Shown one piece after another: positions 23,171 to 35,480 of a stretch of DNA of 64,000 nucleotides. The translations under genes were made by a program, and so were the position numbers. The stretch is taken from positions 2,156,501 to 2,220,500 of the forward strand of contig NC_079979.1 in assembly GCF_029852145.1 (NCBI RefSeq), written 5' to 3'. This DNA is from Microplitis mediator (Eukaryota > Arthropoda > Insecta > Hymenoptera > Braconidae). Under the pieces are notes generated by a model that saw nothing but the letters and a program-made list of their open reading frames with translations, made no database searches and was not told the origin of the DNA. Within the stretch, counting starts at the first letter, position 1, and every line of letters begins with the position of its first letter.

Positions 23171-24010
23171 TTTGTTGGGCGGTAAATTTACGATTCGAAA
23201 CACATCCACGAATTTAATCTGGGGTAATTAGGTCAGAAATTATGAGCGTTGGAAATTCGGGTTAGGGTTTTTGGAAAAAGTTTAGTAGGATTGGAAATTG
23301 CGAGGTAACTAATGAAAATTTTGGGAAAAAATGTTGATTGTGATTTCTCAGGCGGTAAATTTACGATTCGAAACACACCCACGAATTTAATCTGGGGTAA
23401 TTAGGTCAGAAATTATGAGTTATAAAAATTTGGATTTGAAAAAGTTTATAAGGATCAGAAATTTCTAGGAAGCTAAAAGAAATTTTTGAAAAAGTTATTG
23501 ATTATAATTTACAAGAGATGAATTTCGAAATGGAAACGTGTGAATTTCAGTGATTTTAATTAAAATTTATGATAATTAGGGAAATTGCTTTTTAGGTGAA
23601 AATTTTTGACAGAAATTTAAAGAATTTCGGAAAATTCTTAATATCTAGGAAAATAATTAAAGTTTTGTAAAATGTTGGAAATCAAAATTTGTCAGAAAGT
23701 AAATTTCCTATGAAAACCACACCTCAGAAATAGATTTTCGGTAATTAGGTCAGAAATTCTAAGTAATTAAAATTTTGATTTGAAATTTGTAGAAAACGTT
23801 CATTAGGATAAAATTTAGTTGGAAAACTAGGGGAAATTGGCTGATTATAATTTGTAGGGTAGTTGATATTTTGATTAAAATCATGTATATTTAATTGATT
23901 TCGTTTGAAATTTATGATAATTACAGAAATTGTCATTTTTTCGATGAAATTTTCTGACAGAAATTTCGGGAATTTTGGAAAACTAAATTTCTAGAAAACT
24001 GATAAAAGCA
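23171..24010. repeat. Local duplicates of a ~173-bp unit
   Basis: A block of about 70 nt (GGTAAATTTACGATTCGAAA, then TCTGGGGTAATTAGGTCAGA) occurs at 23181 and again at 23354 almost unchanged, with weaker versions further right. It is a member or relative of the ~195-bp superfamily with a shortened unit. Confidence 0.6.
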
Positions 24011-24880
24011 GTAAATTTCCGATGAAATCCTTACATTTTCACTCTATTTTTATTAATTGGTTTAACAACAATAATTATTTGAATTCTAAGTAAAATTGAT
24101 AACCCGGGTTGAAAAATTTGATCTGATTTTAGTCTAATCGGACTGCATTTAGACTATTTGGTCTGTATTTGAACTAGTTGATCTATTTTTGATCTTTTAT
24201 AAAAACTTTAAGCTATTTTTGATCTACTGTTTTGAAAAACAATTGTGATACAGAAGGACAAAACTACATTAATTCAGGAACTTACATAAATTTTGCAACG
24301 ACAAAGCTGGATTAAATTGTGGACTTATAAGAATTTCATTTATGCCTAGAAAAAATTTATAAAAAATATTCCAAGTTCCAAAATTGAATTTTTTTTTGTT
24401 TACTATTTACTTAGTGTCATTTGTTTAAAAATGTCGGCAGTTAATAATTATTTGACAGCTGTATTTTTTAGTTGTCGATAGAATCTTAATAATATTTAAT
24501 GAAAGTGATAAAATTGCCATTAAAATCTCAACAAAAAATTTTTTCATTCACTGAATAAAGTAAAAAAATATTCTATCATTCAAAACCATATTAATATATT
24601 CTTCTGTGACATTGAATTTCGAAATAGCAACAGCACGTTTCAAATATCAAGAAAATTTAAGTAAATCTCTATATCTAGATGTCTCCGAATCACTTTCCAT
24701 GAGCTATTAAGTTATCCCATCCCTTCAAATATTTCATTTACAGGCTACAAATTAAAAAAAGTACAAAAGAATATTATATAAAAATCACGTCAATCATTGT
24801 AGCACAGATTTTTTACTTCTTCATCAGTTATTCTTTGACATCATAATGAATATTATATTTACACTTTCAAGATCACTTGT

Positions 24881-24954
24881 GTATGTCAGCTCAGTGGATA
24901 GTATCGAGGACTTTGAATCGGAAGGACGCAGGTTCGAGCCCAGCAGTTATCGGG
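24881..24954 (+). repeat. tRNA-like module T2
   Basis: CAGCTCAGTGGATAGTATCG resembles a tRNA A box and GCAGGTTCGAGCCCAGC a B box and T-arm with one mismatch. The acceptor arm does not pair, so a functional tRNA is unlikely. It lies inside element E. Confidence 0.45.
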
Positions 24955-25081
24955 ATTTTTTCATCAATAAAAAATATGTTTACTTCCTCTAATTAATGCT
25001 CTCAATACAATAGATAACATTCTCGATCGAATTAAAATTCTCTCATTTTTTTTTTCGCAATTTAATATTAATTTAAAAATA

Positions 25082-25790
25082 ATTACTGTTAAGGTAATCC
25101 TGATAAGGATATGATGAGGATATCCTGGTAAGGACCTGATAAGGCAATCCTGATAAGGATTCGATGAGGATATCCTGGTAAGGACCTGATAAGGCAATCC
25201 TGATAAGGATTCGATGAGGATATCCTGGTAAGGCCCTGATAAGGTAATCCTGATAAGGATTCGATGAGGATATCCTGGTAAGGACCTGATAAGGCAATCC
25301 TGATAAGGGCGTGATGAAGATATCCTGGTAAGGCCCTGATAAGGTAATCCTGATAAGGATTCGATGAGGATATCCTGGTAAGGCCCTGATAAGGTAATCC
25401 TGATAAGGATTCGATGAGGATATCCTGGTAAGGGCCTGATAAGGCAATCCTGATAAGGGCGTGATGAAGATATCCTGGTAAGGCCCTAATAAGGCAACCC
25501 TGATAAGGATTCGATGAGGATATCCTGGTAAGGCCCTGATAAGGTAATCCTGATAAGGATTCGATGAGGATATCCTGGTAAGGACCTGATAAGGCAATCC
25601 TGATAAGGGCGTGATGAAGATATCCTGGTAAGGCCCTGATAAGGCAATCCCGATAAGGACCTCATGGGTTTTAAGCGTTACATCCATATCAGGATCCTCG
25701 TCAGGACACCCTGATCGGGACCTTATTTGAAATAAGGTTAACCTGATAAGGACCTCGTCAGGCCCTTATGAAAAATTCTAGTCGGGCAGT
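25082..25790. repeat. 50-bp tandem array of GATAAGGA/TCCTGGTAAGG words
   Basis: About twelve units with an exact 50-bp period (AAGGCAATCC at 25141, 25191, 25241, 25291 and so on). Each unit contains GATGAGGATATCCTGGTAAG. The right border ends AAAATTCTAGTCGGG at 25789, the inverse of the K-element end CCCGACTAGAA. The 204-codon minus-strand frame across it arises because the unit lacks stops. Confidence 0.85.
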
Positions 25791-26239
25791 TACTAGGATG
25801 TACCATCAGAAGAAAAGAAGGAAGATGTTAAATTTTTTTTCAATAATGTCTTGTTTCAATTGAGGCTAATTTGTTTAGTAATATAAATATTATTTTATAT
25901 TAATATGTAAAACAATATCAAGCTTTCATTAATTTTGTTCTTATTATTTATCATTATAAATATAAAAAAAAATTTTTAATCTGTTTTTGATCTAAAATTG
26001 ATCAAAATCAGACTAAAAATAATAGAGAGATAAAGTCTTATTTTGATCTAGATTAGAACAAAACCAGACCAAAAATGATTCTGAAAATGAGTCTGAAAAT
26101 GATCTAAATAAGAAATAGTAAGGGCAAAACTAAATTAAAATTCACGTACTAATTAAATGTAAATAAAAAATAAAATTAAATAACAATAACTTAAAATTTT
26201 TAGTTGATTTCAAACAGATCAAATTTTCTAATCCGGGAA

Positions 26240-26960
26240 GCAGCTCAAAAAACCTAAATTACGATTGAAAAAAAAACGTTATTTGGACTCACCAATTTTC
26301 GACATGTGGGGCCTTATATTTTTGTTTATCACTCCTTGTCCTTCTTCTCCTTCTCCTTAGCATTGTTATTATTATTAAAATCCATTCTTCGTCGCATTAA
26401 CATCCAGCCCCTTTATACTTTTTCACTCTCAATAGTCAGGCATTTTACTCTGACCGTTAATAATAACCGGACATTAAAAGACTAAGCCGAGCTCGACATT
26501 GTGATTGTATTGGGCCCGCGCTCATTTTATCACCTCTAAGTCACGTAGTCCCATTTCAATACCCATCAATAAACCTTTCTTTTGATACATTTCATTTATT
26601 TATTATCATCATTATTATTATTATATTTATATTTCTAAAGCCTTCTTATATATTTACCTCTCCCTTTTTTCTTCACACTCGACTCAATACTCGATTCTTT
26701 GCTTGATATTTTTAAATAAATCAATTTTTTTTTACTCCATAGAATAAATGCTTGAGATAATTCAAGAAATTCCTGTATAAAAATTCATTGCATGTAATTT
26801 AAACTTATAATTAAATGATTAATCTCTTCCGTCACCTGCTATCTACTGAAGTCGCCATTTTGAATTTAAAAAAACCTTCGAAATCGTATAGTTTGCGCCC
26901 TCTGCTTCTCTAAAACCTTAATAGATTTGCGTAATAAAGAAACAAATTAGGTTGACCTAT
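26240..26960. other. Unique-looking island
   Basis: Moderate-complexity sequence outside the repeats, with some GC-richer stretches (GGACATTAAAAGACTAAGCC, GAGCTCGACATTG, TTGGGCCCGCGCTC). No ORF or RNA gene supported; a possible regulatory or exonic remnant. Confidence 0.25.
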
Positions 26961-26967
26961 AGATTAA

Positions 26968-27867
26968 CCCGCATGAAAAAACTTTATATGTGAAAACATA
27001 TATGATAGAATATATGAATATTATAATGTGATATATTGTACAATATATAAAATAATATTTATATTTTTGCCGTATTAATATATGATATATTGAAAAAAAA
27101 TATATTGTTAGAATATATTATCAATATATTTATCAATATATGACTTTTTTATGTATGTTTTACACATATATTTTAATATATCTTTTTTATATTGATATAT
27201 TATATTGAAAGTAGTATATTAATTAATATATAGTATTTTTTATATTTTTTATATATGGTTTCCAATATATTGCAAAATATATGGTTTCCAATATATCGTA
27301 AAATATATGGCACTTTTTTTACTTTTCTTAAGTTATTGCCAGTAAATATAAGGTCAATGAAAAGAAGGAGAAAAAATAATAAATTTGACTTTTTTTTGTG
27401 GGATTGTGTAGAAATTGAAAAAGTATATTGAAAAAATAAAATTTTCAATATATTGCGAAAAATATAAGTTTTGATATACTGGAAAAATATAATTCCAATA
27501 TACCGCGAACCATATATTTAATCATATAAATTCTTTCATATATAATCAATTATACAGAGACCATATACCACTAATTATATGAGTCAAAATATATGGATAT
27601 ATATATCAAGTTTATTATATTATACTTATAAATTATATATATACTATTCATATATGATAAGAATATATTGAGCATTATATGAGATAATATATATAGAAAA
27701 ATACAAAACATTATATACAAGTAAATATATTATGATAAATATATAATCCAATATATGTAAAAAACATATATTTTTCGATATAGATATTTTTGCCGCTATA
27801 TATTTATCACATATTCACCATATATTTTTTTATATACTTTTAACAATATATAGCTTTTCCATGCGGG
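26968..27867 (+). mobile_element. Element B1: 900-bp ATATATT-word TIR element
   Basis: Ends CCCGCATGAAAAAACTTTAT and AGCTTTTCCATGCGGG; target duplication AA/AA. The interior is made of ATATATT/AATATAT words with a non-repetitive core (GGTTATTGCCAGTAAATATA type) near the middle. One of five copies in the window. An 82-codon minus-strand frame over the core recurs in B4 but not in all copies. Confidence 0.9.
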
Positions 27868-28430
27868 AAAAGCTATAAAAAATAATTACCTTAAGCTTAA
27901 GGGGGCCGTCGTGCCCCGGTCTTTCCTATAGCTGGAGCATTTCCGAATGCATCCTTACAATAAACTAAAACTATAACTAAACAAATGTTAAAAATTTCCT
28001 ATTTAACAAATTTTGAAGTAAAATTTCGTATTTTCAAATTTAAATTTTTGGCGCCAGATTTCAAAAAGGGGCCGTTTAATTTTTTTGAATTAAATTTTAA
28101 TGGCCGCTACAAATTACAGTTTTTAGCTGATGGCAGGTATTTTGTTAGAGTTAATTGACATTAAATAATGATATTTATTAACTTAAATTTTGATGATTTA
28201 TTTTATTTACGCGTTAAATTAATATGCGCAGTAAAATTATCGTCATCGAATATATTGTGAAATTTCATCTCGACATCTGTGAGTAAGTAATTTTATTTTA
28301 TTTAAATGATTAATTTTAATTAATAAACATTTACTACTGAACTGATACCAATCGAATGGATGAATTTAATAATAAAAAATTAAAAGTCAATTAAAAGAAT
28401 TTAATGAGTTTCCATTAATTATCTTTTTCT
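27868..28430. other. AT-rich sequence without recognised features
   Basis: Contains GGGGGCCGTCGTGCCCCGG at 27901-27919 (inverted-repeat-like). Otherwise nothing is seen. Confidence 0.25.
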
Positions 28431-29075
28431 GAGTAATCTGTAATTACTAGTTACATTAACTCAAAGGGAACAACACTAGTCATTACACATTAGATTACTC
28501 ATTACTGTTAATTAATTAAATCATTAATTACCCGTAACAATTAATAATTCAATGTATTCATTGTTTTAAAGCTAATGAATTTATTCGAAAAAACTCAGAG
28601 ATTGTGGAATAATTACGATTAAGGCACGATATTGAATTCAATTTTTAGGATGCGACTTTCAGCTCCAATTCAGTATTTTTGAAGTAGACAATTTTTTAAT
28701 TTCTAATTAATAATTTATGTCATTTTTTTGAATTTACAATAATTACTCACTAATTTAATCAGTTATTATCACGGATTGGTTCCGTGAAATGTCAGGTAAA
28801 TCAAATTTTATCACTGATTATCAGTGAAATGTTATTACTGATCAAATCAATGAAATCCGATCACTGATCGAATCAGTGATCGGCTTTCACTGATCGAATC
28901 AGTGATCAGCTTTCACTGATCGAATCAGTGATCGGCTTTCACTGATCGAATCAGGGATCGGATTCCACAGATTCGATCAGTGAAATTGAATTACTAATTT
29001 TGAAATTACATCATGAGTTAAAATAGTAAAAGTTACCCTTTGCTTCCTTGCACTTGTAACTGGGTAATCAGTGAA
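28431..29075. repeat. Palindromic-word region with 26-bp tandem repeats
   Basis: The left part repeats GTAATTACTAGTTAC-type words. 28855-28985 holds three to four 26-bp units AATCAGTGATCGGCTTTCAC + TGATCG, each self-complementary around TGATCGAATCAGTGATC. The word resembles that of the 175-bp satellite (AATCAGTGA), so the two are probably related. Confidence 0.65.
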
Positions 29076-29336
29076 ATTCTTGTTATAGTCTAGAAGCATA
29101 AAACTGATAGAATTTTTTTTCAAAAATCCGAATTTCTTTGCTACGCCTTTATGGCTCCTGGTGTCTGCCTTAAGAGCCAGGGCATACTAAAAAATTTTGG
29201 GGAATTGCCGTGATTATAATCCAGGAGTATAAAATTAATGAGAACATGTTTTAGTATGCTTATATTTCCTTATTGTAAGTCCGAATAGATTTGAGTTACG
29301 TTTTAGATTCGTGATAGTCCAATCTACCCTTGAATA

Positions 29337-29602
29337 CCCAGGAAAAAATTGTTTTATAAAATTTTAAAAAATGAGATTTGAGTGAGGGAATTAATAATTA
29401 AATGTAATTTTATAAAATTGTATAAAATTGAATAAAATTTACTAAAATTTTATACAATTTTTTAAGACTTTGAAGTAAAATTTTATACAATTTCATATGA
29501 TTTTATAAGACTTTACAAAACCTCATAAATTTTTATAAAACTTTATAAAATTTTACCAGGCCATTTTCGGTATAAAATTTTATAAAAACATTTTTTTCCG
29601 AG
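29337..29602. mobile_element. Element P: small TIR element with TATAAAATTTTATA words
   Basis: 266 bp from CCCAGGAAAAAATTG to CATTTTTTTCCGAG, flanked by TA/TA. The interior repeats ATAAAATTTTATA. No coding capacity. Confidence 0.7.
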
Positions 29603-29643
29603 TATAATCAATTTATCAAAACGAAAATATGCAATTACTTTTA

Positions 29644-29965
29644 CTCAGAGAGGAAAGTACCACGGGCCCAGGCTTGGCCCAGACTTGGCCCAACTTTGTA
29701 GAACCTTGGGCCAGGCTTGTAAGCCAGTCTTGGCCCAGCTTTGGTAGAAGCCTGGAATGATAATCTCGGGCCAAGCCTGGTTGCCAGACCTGGCCCATGC
29801 TTGGTTACCCAGTCTTGGCCCAAGTCTGGCATGCCATTGGATAGCCAAGGCTAAGTTACCCAGTCCTGGCCCAAGCCTGGGCCAATATAGGTGTGCCAAA
29901 GTTAGGTTCCCCAGTGCTGGGCCAAGTAGGGGCCCTTTGTTCAACTCTGGCAGCTTCTGTATGGG
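29644..29965. mobile_element. Element G1: TTGGCCCAAGCCTGG-word element
   Basis: 322 bp from CTCAGAGAGGAAAGTACC to GCTTCTGTATGGG, flanked by TA/TA. It is filled with CTTGGCCCAAGCCTGG words in both orientations and is distinctly GC-rich. Open frames across it (29616-30044, both strands) reflect stop-free repeat words. It is related to G2 at 49934-50632. Confidence 0.75.
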
Positions 29966-29967
29966 TA

Positions 29968-30430
29968 TTTCGGCGCTTAAAATAGTAGGAGGAGATGGGG
30001 CAAGAAAGCGCCCCTCCAAAAACTTTCTTCTGTGCTTTTTGTAAATACCATAAATTCGATATATTTGCGTACTTTTAGTCCTCGTATGATACCTGGGGTG
30101 AAATGGACCAGCCGAAAATTCTGAAAAAAAGACTTCTTCATATTTTTATCGTCAAATTACAAAAAATTGAATACATTCATTCACTTTTTGGCTGATTCTC
30201 TATGCCTGGGGCAAATTTGGCCACTAAAAATATCTGAAAATAATTTTTTTTTTTTTCCAACTGGTAAATTTTTCAACCCGATTAATTTTTACAGTACTCA
30301 CAAATATTCTCATTGGAATAATATTAATTTACACCTGCACAGGTATCATAAGACCATTTCTTACAAATTTTACATTGAGCCCATGATTCCTTAGAGTCCG
30401 AATCAAGTTCATTGCAATAAAGACAGTTAC
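29968..30430. other. Intergenic sequence without recognised gene
   Basis: No clear repeats. The 75-codon frame at 30167-30394 is unsupported. Confidence 0.2.
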
Positions 30431-30439
30431 AAATAGGGA

Positions 30440-31125
30440 AGAAAATTTACCGGTAAAATAAATATTTTACTTATTTTACCAATTTTCAGCAGGTTATTAA
30501 CCGGATAAATAACCAAAGTAGTTAATTTTGTTCCGTGGGTGGCGTTGATGTGTGATTGAAGATGTGTACAACATAGGCTAAAAATTATTAGCAATTATCT
30601 ATTATCTTTCAATATTATTGAGTTGATAAATATATAGTTAAAAATGATAAAAGTGAAACATTGATCAAGGTTATTCGCGGATCTTGTCAAATGCAGCTTT
30701 AGTATTGAAATACGACCTTCTGTAGAGTTCTGATATAACAAAGTTGGTTGAACAGAAGAATATGAGATTCATCGACCCAGGTTCGAATCTGCGGCATGCA
30801 ATTTATTATTTTTTTTATTTTACTGAAGTTAGTCGACGTTTTTAATTTTTTTTTATTCGTTTTCAATAATTAAATTAGAACAAAAAACATTTCTTTTAAA
30901 TTGTAATTAAAGTTTATCAAGTTTTTTTAAAAATAAAATTTATTTTTTATTTTTTTGTAATAATTTTTTCAATAAAAAAAATTCAGTACACCATATTGCT
31001 TTTAAAACTTAGTATACTAAACCATATACACATTCGACGCAAGTAGATATTTATCATTTAAATTAGTATTTTACCGGTTAAATAGCCAAATAACTTACCG
31101 GTTTATAACCGGATATTTGTTCATT
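30440..31125. mobile_element. Element H: TACCGGTAAA-word arms around a tRNA-like module
   Basis: TTTACCGGTAAAATAAAT and ATTAACCGGATAAATAACC at 30447-30523 are mirrored by TTTTACCGGTTAAATAGCC and TTATAACCGGATATTTG at 31071-31120, with tRNA-like module T3 between. Exact ends and target duplication were not found. Confidence 0.4.
30728..30795 (+). repeat. tRNA-like module T3
   Basis: AAAGTTGGTTGAACAGAAGA resembles an A box and CCAGGTTCGAATCTGCG matches the B box consensus well. No complete cloverleaf. It lies centrally in element H. Confidence 0.45.
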
Positions 31126-32050
31126 CGAATCACTATTCTATTTTCGCTAAATCCAGGTGTTGTCTCCTTCGTTTTGGCGGCAATTTTGAATTCAAATTCA
31201 ATTGCATTGCAATAGTTGTAAGAAATCATTACAGTCAATTTGTTTTCAGTAAAGCTGGGGAACGATTTACTACACCTTCAAAAAATTTTCTTCTTTATCA
31301 TGTTTTGAAGGCGGCCATTATGCCGCAGAAAAAAATTTTTTTTTTACTAAAGTTTCGACAAAATGTCAATGAATTTGTTCGCGATAAGACAAAAGTGAAC
31401 TGATTTCATGGTTGGAAGCCACAAAAAGTATTAATCGGCTTGGGGGGCCTTCTTGCCCCACCCTCCCCTACCTAAATTTCTATTTTTACCTGATCGATTC
31501 CCCATCCAATCTTTTGAGATATCGATCTCTAAATACTTTTCTATTTCTCTAGAAAAATTTATCAATTAATTTATAAATAATTTAAAAAAAAAAATATCTA
31601 TATATAAAAGATTACTATAAGAGATAATCATAATAATTGCGATAATTGTCTGGCAATTTATCAGAATTATAAAAGTATGCGGCAAATAATGGAGTAAAGA
31701 AAATAAATAATTAATATTTAACTCGAGAAAAATAAAAATGAGGATAAAAAAATAACGTGTAAGACTAGACAAAGGGATTGTAGTCTCATATTTATATATA
31801 TATTATATATTAATACCTATGTATGAGGTATGTAAGTAAGTACTTATGTATGAGGTGTATGTAGTTTCATATAGTTAATGTGCGTGACCGACAAGCGTTG
31901 CTACATGTCACATAATCACCAATCCGCAGCTTCTCATTATTTGTTCTCATTACGATGTCTCACGTTCTTTGTCTTTTTTTATTATTATTGTTATTGTTAT
32001 TGTTTTTATTGTTTAATAATATAGTAGCTGAGGTGAACGGACAAGTTAAT
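31126..32050. other. AT-rich intergenic sequence
   Basis: No gene. Low-complexity TATATA near 31,790 and TTATTGTTATTG near 31,985. A part near 31,860-31,960 is unique-looking. Confidence 0.25.
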
Positions 32051-33170
32051 ATTACTTATTATTGCGACTTCCAAGTACTAGAGCGAAAAAATTTTCATTA
32101 ACTTTTTTAATTTTTTATGGAATTTCATTTTTTTTTCAATGTTCGAAAAAATAGTGGAAGGGGTCAAAAGTGTTGGGTTTTCAAAGACAATTTTTTTTTT
32201 TAAATTTTATTTTGATATTCTTTGAAAATTATTTATTTGGTACAAATTTTTGAAATAAAAATTCATTGGGAATTTTTGGTTATTTGTATCTAAAAAATTA
32301 GTGGGAGAAAATTGACATCATAGGAGTGTTTTGGATAGGAAATTTTCTGGACTACAATTTTGGTTCAGTAAAATTTTCCAAAATTTTTAGTAGTTTTCAA
32401 GATTTGTGGCTTTGAAGTTATTTTGCCTGAAATTAAAAAATTAAAAATTTGAAATTAATTTTTTAATTTTTCAATTGGTCAAGTTGACGCTTTTACAGCT
32501 GATAAAATATTAATCTAATTGATAAGAAATTTTCCACTCGACAATTTTATTTGAGTAACGTTTTCCGAAATTCCTATTCCTTTTCCCAATATTCGAATTT
32601 AAAGGCAATTTTCTCAAAAAAAAATTCTAGACATTTTTCAATTTTCTTTTACTTATTACCCTTAATCTAATGATCAAAAGTCAATGGAACATAAACATTT
32701 TTCCTCAAAAATTTTCCGCTCTACAATTTCCTTTCCATAACATTTCCCAAAATTTTCAATTCTTTTCCCAAAATTCCTACTCGAAGTCATTTCCAAAAAT
32801 CTTAAAATTTCCCTCTCGTATTACCGTCTCTACTTTCCCATAACTCTTAAACTAATTACCGAAAACCAATAAAAAAAACAACTATCGATCTGAAATTTCC
32901 CGCCCTACAATTTCACTCTCATTAAATTTTCCGAAATTTCCATAACTTTCCCAGATATCCTCGAAAACATAAAAATCCCCAGTTTCCAACTCCTTCGCTA
33001 CAACTCCCAGCCCTCTAACCTAAAATTAAACTCATAGGTGAATTTTCCATCGGAAATTTTCCGGCCAACACACCTACGCCCTTAAATTTTCTTAATATTC
33101 CCAACTATAGCCACAAAAGAAATAAAACCAGTCTCGCATTTTCCGACTTCCCCATAAACCCAAAGAGGAA
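32051..33170 (+). repeat. Decayed ~195-bp superfamily, plus orientation
   Basis: Units such as GGACTACAATTTTGGTTCAG followed 39 nt later by TAGTTTTCAAGAT bridge the two recognisable subfamilies, sharing the CTACAATTT landmark of one and GGAAATTTTC of the other. Several successive units can be followed to 33,080. Confidence 0.55.
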
Positions 33171-33890
33171 TCGTCCTCTATAAATAAATATATGTAAAGA
33201 CAATACATTGTAACATATATATACAGTGTATATATTATGTACACTTAGTATAGTAAGTGCTAGGTAGAGTGTATACTAATTAATGTAATAATTATTAGCA
33301 CGAAAAGATATTATCGTAAGTATTATTCTCAGTGTTTATATTTTTGTTGTATGTTTTTCTTAACATATACTGATTGCTGATGATGCTTACACACACATGG
33401 CTCCCTCAATGAGTGCTTACGATTATGAGAAACGGTTCGTCGGTTCTTATATACATTGATATATACATATATATAAATATACGGTTGAATTAAAGTAGCG
33501 TTAAAGGCGAATGCTTAGTAGACTATCTAACAGTATGTAATTAATATTGTGTTAAAAAAATTTTATGGCCTATGTTAAGTATGGAGATAGTGGGGGAGGT
33601 AGAGGAGAAGGAGCTGAAGAAGTTATATGGGGGGGGAGGGGGAAATCAATTCTTACATGCTTTCACTGTATGATTGCCCGGAAATCCTGTTCAACGTTGA
33701 TCCCTTTTGATTTCTTACGGAGATTACTATTAATATAACATTGAAGTATGTATAAATATATATAAATATATATATGTGCACCTGTTTAGACTACTTATGT
33801 AATGTATCACTGAGTGTTGGTCTTTGTTTGATTAATGATTAATGATTTATTGTGAGATTTATTTACCGACTGGAATGTGGGATTTTTTTT
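33171..33890. other. Unique-looking island with G-rich patch
   Basis: Contains TATATA low complexity and a G-rich patch at 33,628-33,644 (TATGGGGGGGGAGGGGG). No gene supported. Confidence 0.25.
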
Positions 33891-35480
33891 TCTTGCTGCT
33901 TATCTAGATTTTATGGGACCTAAAGAAAATTGGAGAGGGGACGTAGGGAGTGTGAGGAAAAGTGGAAAATTATGACAGGACATTAAAAAAAAAATTTTTT
34001 GGAAAATTTTGGAGGAAAATTAGGAAAACTTGGGAGGAAAGCTAATAAGGAGGGGTATCGTGGAAAGTTAAGGAAATTTTGGAAAAATTAATTTAAGGAA
34101 AATTAGGGAGCGGAAAATTTTAGGTGAAAAAGGGGGTGAGATATTGAATTTGGGTAATTAGAGGCTGAGTTATGGATTTACGGGGAATTGAGAATTGGGG
34201 AAAAGTTGGGAAATTTGGGAGGCTGATAGATTTTCGTGGAAATCTGGGAAATTTTTGGAAATTAAGAAGACGAATGGAAAAATTTTTGAGAGAAACTCAA
34301 GAGCGAGATATCGTAGGAAATTCGGAAAATTCTAGAAAATACGAGAGCGAGAAATTTTCAGTGGGAAATCGGTATATTAAACTTGGGTAACTAGAGGCTG
34401 AGTTATGAAGTTACGGGGAATTGAAAATTGGGGAAAAGTTAGGAAATTTATGATGCTGATGGATTTTCATGGAAATTTGGAGAATTTTGAAAAACGAGTA
34501 GGACAAATTGGGAAGTTTGGGGGAAAACTTTATTTCTGGAAAGTTAGGAAAACGTAGAAGTTTAATCAAAGGAAAGTCATGGAAGAGAAAATTCTAGGTG
34601 GAAAGTCGGTAGAAGATTTCCAATTTAGGTACTAAGTGGCCGAGTTATGGAGTTATGGGTAACTAGGAATCTGGACAAATTGTGAAAAATCGAAATCTGA
34701 TGGATTTTCATAGAAATCTGGTGAGTTTTAAGAAATGAGGGAAAATCTTATAAGAGAGAAATTGTAGAACAGAAAATTTTGGTTTAAAATACGTATAGAA
34801 ACTTGAGTTTTTGTGATTCGAGGAAAAGTTGTAGGTAATCGAAATTAGGAAATCGTAAAAATAGAAGACTTGAACGATTTTTGTGGATTTTCATGGAAAG
34901 TAAGGAAAATTTTAGAAAATTGTAAAAATGCGAAGTATCAAATTTTTAATTTTTCGATAAAAAATACACATGTCAAGTTAGTCTGAGCTCACTAGTTTAA
35001 AAGTTATCGGCAATTAGAAATTGGAAAATGTCATGAAAATTCTGGCATTCGCTGAAAATTGCTTTGAACACAGATATTACGAGAAATAATAGGAATTTCG
35101 AAAATCTTTATAGAAATTAAATTGTAGATCGGGAAATTTCCGATCTAAAACGCATATATCTTGATAAGTTTAAATAAGTAGTTTTTAAATTGCAGTCAAT
35201 AAAAAACAAAAATATTTTTATCGCTTTCTAAATATTCATTTTTTTTTATCTCTTCGCCTTCAATGGTTAATATCTTAGAAAGTAATAAAAATTTTCAAAA
35301 ATTTTATCAATACAGAATTGTAGCCCAGAAAATTTCCTTTCCAAAACACATATATGATATACATTTTTGAATGTATCCTCAAAATTGTATCCAAATGTCA
35401 TATAGTACAAATTGACTCTACCCCCTTTTCGCATCCCAAGTCCTCTGAAAAATCGAAACCTTTTTCTAAGAATCCGTTAA
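33891..35480 (-). repeat. Decayed ~195-bp superfamily, minus orientation
   Basis: Repeated GGAAAATTTTGG, GGGTAATTAGAGGCTGAGTT and AGTTATGGATTTACGG landmarks (34,140-34,700), the reverse of the plus-oriented units. 34,150-34,450 still shows two recognisable adjacent units. No coding potential. Confidence 0.55.

Larger units (their letters stand above)
24103..26237. mobile_element. Element E: 2.1-kb TIR element with GATCTGATTTTAGTC words
   Basis: Left end CCCGGGTTGAAAAATTTGAT; right end reverse complement CCCGGATTAGAAAATTTGAT; flanked by AA (24101-24102) and AA (26238-26239). The outer parts repeat TTTTTGATCT / AGATCAAAA words. The interior contains tRNA-like module T2 and a 50-bp tandem array with its own CCCGACTAGAA-type end. 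No transposase is seen. A truncated relative lies at 41739-42119. Confidence 0.75.

Noticed and set aside
25073..25687. 204-codon minus-strand frame with repeating PYQD motifs
   Set aside because: The 50-bp period is not a multiple of three; the frame stays open only because the unit lacks stops in all frames.
17920..25790. CRISPR-like regular spacing in the 175-bp and 50-bp arrays
   Set aside because: Units are contiguous tandem repeats with no unique spacers, in a eukaryotic context.
27200..27448. 82-codon frame in element B (also 58210-58458)
   Set aside because: Within the AT-rich core of B, not intact in all five copies, and no domain features.
29616..30044. Long frames over the GGCCCAAG-word region, also at 50384-50789
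   Set aside because: Overlapping open frames on both strands caused by repeat words without stops.
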